Positions 14,378-15,676 of a stretch of 15,676 nucleotides of DNA are shown here, piece by piece (the stretch's first letter is position 1; each line of letters begins with the position of its first letter). A program made the translations under genes and the position numbers. Below the pieces are notes generated by a model that was not told the origin of the DNA, did no database searches, and saw only the letters and a list, made by a program, of their open reading frames with translations. The stretch is from JAATGI01 sp036510675 (GTDB lineage Bacteria > Pseudomonadota > Alphaproteobacteria > ATCC43930 > CGMCC-115725): the NCBI GenBank assembly GCA_036510675.1, contig DATCDN010000040.1, forward strand, positions 1 through 15,676, written 5' to 3'.

Positions 14378-14839
14378 TTAGGCCGCGACTTTCTGCTCGA
14401 TCGGTTGCGGCGCTTGGCCGACATTGATCGAGACCTTGCGCGGCTTCGCCGCTTCCGGCACGTCGCGCACCAGCTCGACATGCAGCATGCCGTCGGTCAG
14501 GCTGGCGCCCACGACCTTGATATGGTCGGCGAGCTGAAAGTGCCGCTCGAACGCGCGGCGCGCGATGCCGCGATGCAGGAACTTGGACTGGTCTTCGTCC
14601 TGCTTGCCCTTGCCGATGACGGTAAGGTCGTTCTGCTTCACCACGATATCGAGCTCGTCGGACGCGAAGCCGGCGACTGCCATCGTCAAGCGATAGGCAT
14701 TCTCGCCGGTCGCCTCGATATTGTAGGGCGGATAGGAGGCATTGGACGCATCGACGCGGGTGGCGGCGTCGGCAAGACGCGTCAGCCGGTCGAAGCCGAT
14801 GGTGGAACGGAACAGCGGGGAAAAATCGAAATCAGGCAT
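14378..14839 (-). CDS. Small heat shock protein, Hsp20/IbpA family
   Basis: The 153-residue product is an ATP-independent holdase chaperone that binds unfolding proteins in the cytosol for later refolding. The N-terminus MPDFDFSPLFRSTIGFDRL is the standard class A alphaproteobacterial IbpA start. The alpha-crystallin domain spans about residues 36-130, with YPPYNIE, the FLHRGIARRAFERHFQL stretch (87-103) and the DGMLHVELVRDVPE end. The C-terminal tail carries the I-x-V-type motif (ISINV region, 137-141). The ATG at 14839 has GGAGG 8 nt upstream. The longer frame to 14905 would run through the structured leader and is rejected. Expression is probably heat-induced through the ROSE-like leader and possibly an RpoH promoter. 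Confidence 0.95.
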   Translation of the reverse strand: MPDFDFSPLFRSTIGFDRLTRLADAATRVDASNASYPPYNIEATGENAYRLTMAVAGFASDELDIVVKQNDLTVIGKGKQDEDQSKFLHRGIARRAFERHFQLADHIKVVGASLTDGMLHVELVRDVPEAAKPRKVSINVGQAPQPIEQKVAA

Positions 14840-14930
14840 AACCACATCCTCCGAATGAGCAATGGGATTGGTCGCACCCGCGCGGGTCGCGCCGGGCATC
14901 GACAATCGAACCCGCGAGGCGGCGTTCGAT
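14840..14930 (-). promoter_or_regulatory. ROSE-like RNA thermometer in the hsp20 leader
   Basis: Read on the minus strand, the ATG-proximal hairpin pairs TTGCTC (14862-14857) with GAGGAT (14851-14846), burying the Shine-Dalgarno. The pairing is C-G, U-A, C-G, then a G-G mismatch, U-A and a U-U mismatch, which is the hallmark non-canonical pattern of ROSE elements. A CC/GG pair extends it beyond an internal loop. Upstream are two more hairpins: ATCGAAC/GTTCGAT (14930-14924 with 14911-14905) and ACCC/GGGT (14887-14884 with 14879-14876). ROSE elements known upstream of small heat shock genes in rhizobia melt on heating and free the ribosome site. The function here is inferred from sequence match. 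Confidence 0.75.
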
Positions 14931-14940
14931 TACCTGGTAC

Positions 14941-14966
14941 ATAAGAGAAAACGGCGCGCGATCAAG
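14941..14966 (-). promoter_or_regulatory. Possible heat-shock (RpoH-type) promoter of hsp20
   Basis: On the minus strand CTTGAT (14966-14961) is followed after 14 nt by TCTTAT (14946-14941). The CTTGA box and short spacing fit an alphaproteobacterial RpoH promoter better than a sigma-70 one. Transcription would begin just before the first leader hairpin. The -10 match is loose. Confidence 0.35.
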
Positions 14967-14985
14967 GGGCCGCGCGTGCCCCCGG

Positions 14986-15228
14986 CTATTTCTTGCCGGC
15001 TATTTCCTTCGTCGTGCCGAAGCCCTGAAAGCGCTTGTTGAAGCGGGCGAGCTGGCCGCCATCGACCAGACGCTGCTGGCCGCCGGTCCACGCCGGATGC
15101 GATTTCGAATCGATGTCGAGCCGCAGCGTGTCGCCGGGCTTGCCATAGGTCGAGCGCGTCTTGTACGTCGTGCCGTCGGTCATCACGATGTTGATCTCGT
15201 GATACTCGGGGTGGATATTCTCTTTCAT
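14986..15228 (-). CDS. rpmE: 50S ribosomal protein L31 (zinc-free form)
   Basis: The 80-residue product is bL31 of the large ribosomal subunit, near the central protuberance and the subunit bridge. MKENIHPEYH at the start, YKTRSTYGKPGDTLRLDIDSKSHPAWTGG in the middle and VDGGQLARFNKRF (residues 55-67) near the end are diagnostic. It lacks the cysteines of the zinc-binding form, so it is the C-minus type. The ATG at 15228 has GGAG 8 nt upstream (15240-15237). A longer in-frame extension to 15507 runs through repeat sequence and is rejected. The gene is monocistronic or co-transcribed with hsp20. The leader and probable promoter between them favour separate control. Confidence 0.95.
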   Translation of the reverse strand: MKENIHPEYHEINIVMTDGTTYKTRSTYGKPGDTLRLDIDSKSHPAWTGGQQRLVDGGQLARFNKRFQGFGTTKEIAGKK

Positions 15229-15255
15229 CAGCCTGGCTCCGCGCGGAAGTTGCGG

Positions 15256-15284
15256 TTTATAGGGAAGGGGGACCGGCAAAGCAA
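15256..15284 (-). promoter_or_regulatory. Sigma-70-type promoter of rpmE
   Basis: On the minus strand TTGCTT (15284-15279) and TATAAA (15261-15256) are separated by exactly 17 nt. A start point near 15249 would give a leader of about 20 nt that includes the GGAG ribosome site. Spacing, box quality and distance to the ATG all agree. Confidence 0.65.
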
Positions 15285-15384
15285 GCCTCGTCTCGGCCCG
15301 CGACCGCCCCGCGATCCGTCGCGGGCGCCGCGAATTGGGTTCGTTCGGCAAAAAAGACGCGACGGTCCTTCTGCCTCCCCCAAC

Positions 15385-15452
15385 GCGCCTCTCCGGCGAA
15401 AGCCGGAGTCCACCCCTGCCATGGATACCGCCCCCGGATCGTGGTCCGGGGG
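15385..15452. repeat. REP-like pair of hairpins
   Basis: CTCCGGC (15391-15397) pairs with GCCGGAG (15402-15408) around a GAAA tetraloop. 22 nt later CCCCCGGA (15431-15438) pairs with TCCGGGGG (15445-15452). The combination of a GGCGAAAGCC hairpin with a following GTCCA and a CCGGA/TCCGG hairpin is a widespread intergenic repeat pattern in alphaproteobacteria, as far as I know it. Copy number in this genome cannot be seen here. Confidence 0.6.
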
Positions 15453-15539
15453 TTTGCCGGTAAGGTGAAAAGAGAGGAATCGCCGAAACGCAAAGGCACA
15501 AAGACATTCAAGACGCCAAGGTCGCCCTGACCAACCAAT

Positions 15540-15557
15540 GCGCCTCTCCGGCGAAAG
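15540..15557 (+). repeat. Second, truncated copy of the REP-like motif
   Basis: An exact 18-nt copy (GCGCCTCTCCGGCGAAAG) of 15385-15402. It stops before the second arm of the hairpin, so it is a half element. Confidence 0.65.
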
Positions 15558-15676
15558 AGCGTGTGAAGGATTCCCAATTTTATTGGGATGTGATTCTCTT
15601 TGCGGGAGCGGAGGGGGTGGCGATGTGTGGTGGTGCGCGGGTGTTGCAGGCGAACCGGTCACGGTTGTCGTGGGAT

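Larger units (their letters stand above)
15285..15676. other. Gene-free right end with intergenic repeat hairpins
   Basis: I find no supported gene in this ~390-nt stretch. The frames that stay open on the minus strand read through repeat sequence and have no ribosome site or recognisable protein. It contains REP-like hairpins (see separate entry), an 18-nt repeat copy and a small hairpin TCCCAAT/ATTGGGA at 15572-15588. The sequence from about 15485 to 15525 reads like the dispersed intergenic filler common around such repeats. Confidence 0.6.

Noticed and set aside
14840..14905. Longer hsp20 start at 14905
   Set aside because: It would translate the ROSE-like leader. The internal ATG has the good ribosome site and the family's normal start.
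14986..15507. Extended rpmE frame to 15507 on the minus strand
   Set aside because: The extension passes through the promoter and REP-like hairpins. The start at 15228 has a ribosome site and matches the family N-terminus.

Overview
The window looks like chromosomal DNA of a GC-rich alphaproteobacterium. The signs are high GC with strong GC3, the hisH-hisA-hisF-hisE-HIT order, a zinc-free ribosomal protein L31, an IbpA-type small heat shock protein behind a ROSE-like leader, and alphaproteobacterial-style intergenic palindromes. Rhodospirillales is my best guess at order level, but the sequence alone does not settle it. I see no tRNA, rRNA, CRISPR array, transposase, prophage or integron. The region is mostly core metabolism and signalling.

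Left part (1-4190, + strand): a histidine-biosynthesis block. hisH and hisA overlap by ATGA. A ~155-nt near-perfect palindrome then separates hisA from hisF. A FemAB/GNAT-like gene with its own AT-richer leader sits between hisF and hisE. hisE is followed at once by a HIT-family nucleotide hydrolase gene. HisH and HisF form the imidazole glycerol phosphate synthase, HisA supplies its substrate, and HisE acts earlier in the pathway. hisB, hisI, hisG and hisD are not in the window.

Middle (4300-8445, + strand): a very large soluble histidine kinase with about nine PAS domains, six of them a tandem series of near-identical length (~127 residues), and no receiver. A hairpin that can bury its Shine-Dalgarno precedes it. 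A tail-to-tail S41 (CtpA-type) lipoprotein protease gene follows on the minus strand (8465-9823).

Right-middle (9981-13170, - strand): a three-gene signalling operon joined by two ATGA overlaps. It encodes a REC-PAS-kinase-REC hybrid, a short membrane-anchored kinase with no obvious sensor domain, and an Rcp1-like single-domain response regulator. This operon and panB (pantothenate synthesis) diverge from an AT-rich intergenic stretch.

Right end: panB and a small heat shock gene converge on a strong hairpin terminator. The heat shock gene has a leader that matches the ROSE RNA thermometer design. rpmE lies upstream with a clear sigma-70 promoter. The last ~450 bases hold no gene I can support, only REP-like hairpins and short repeats.
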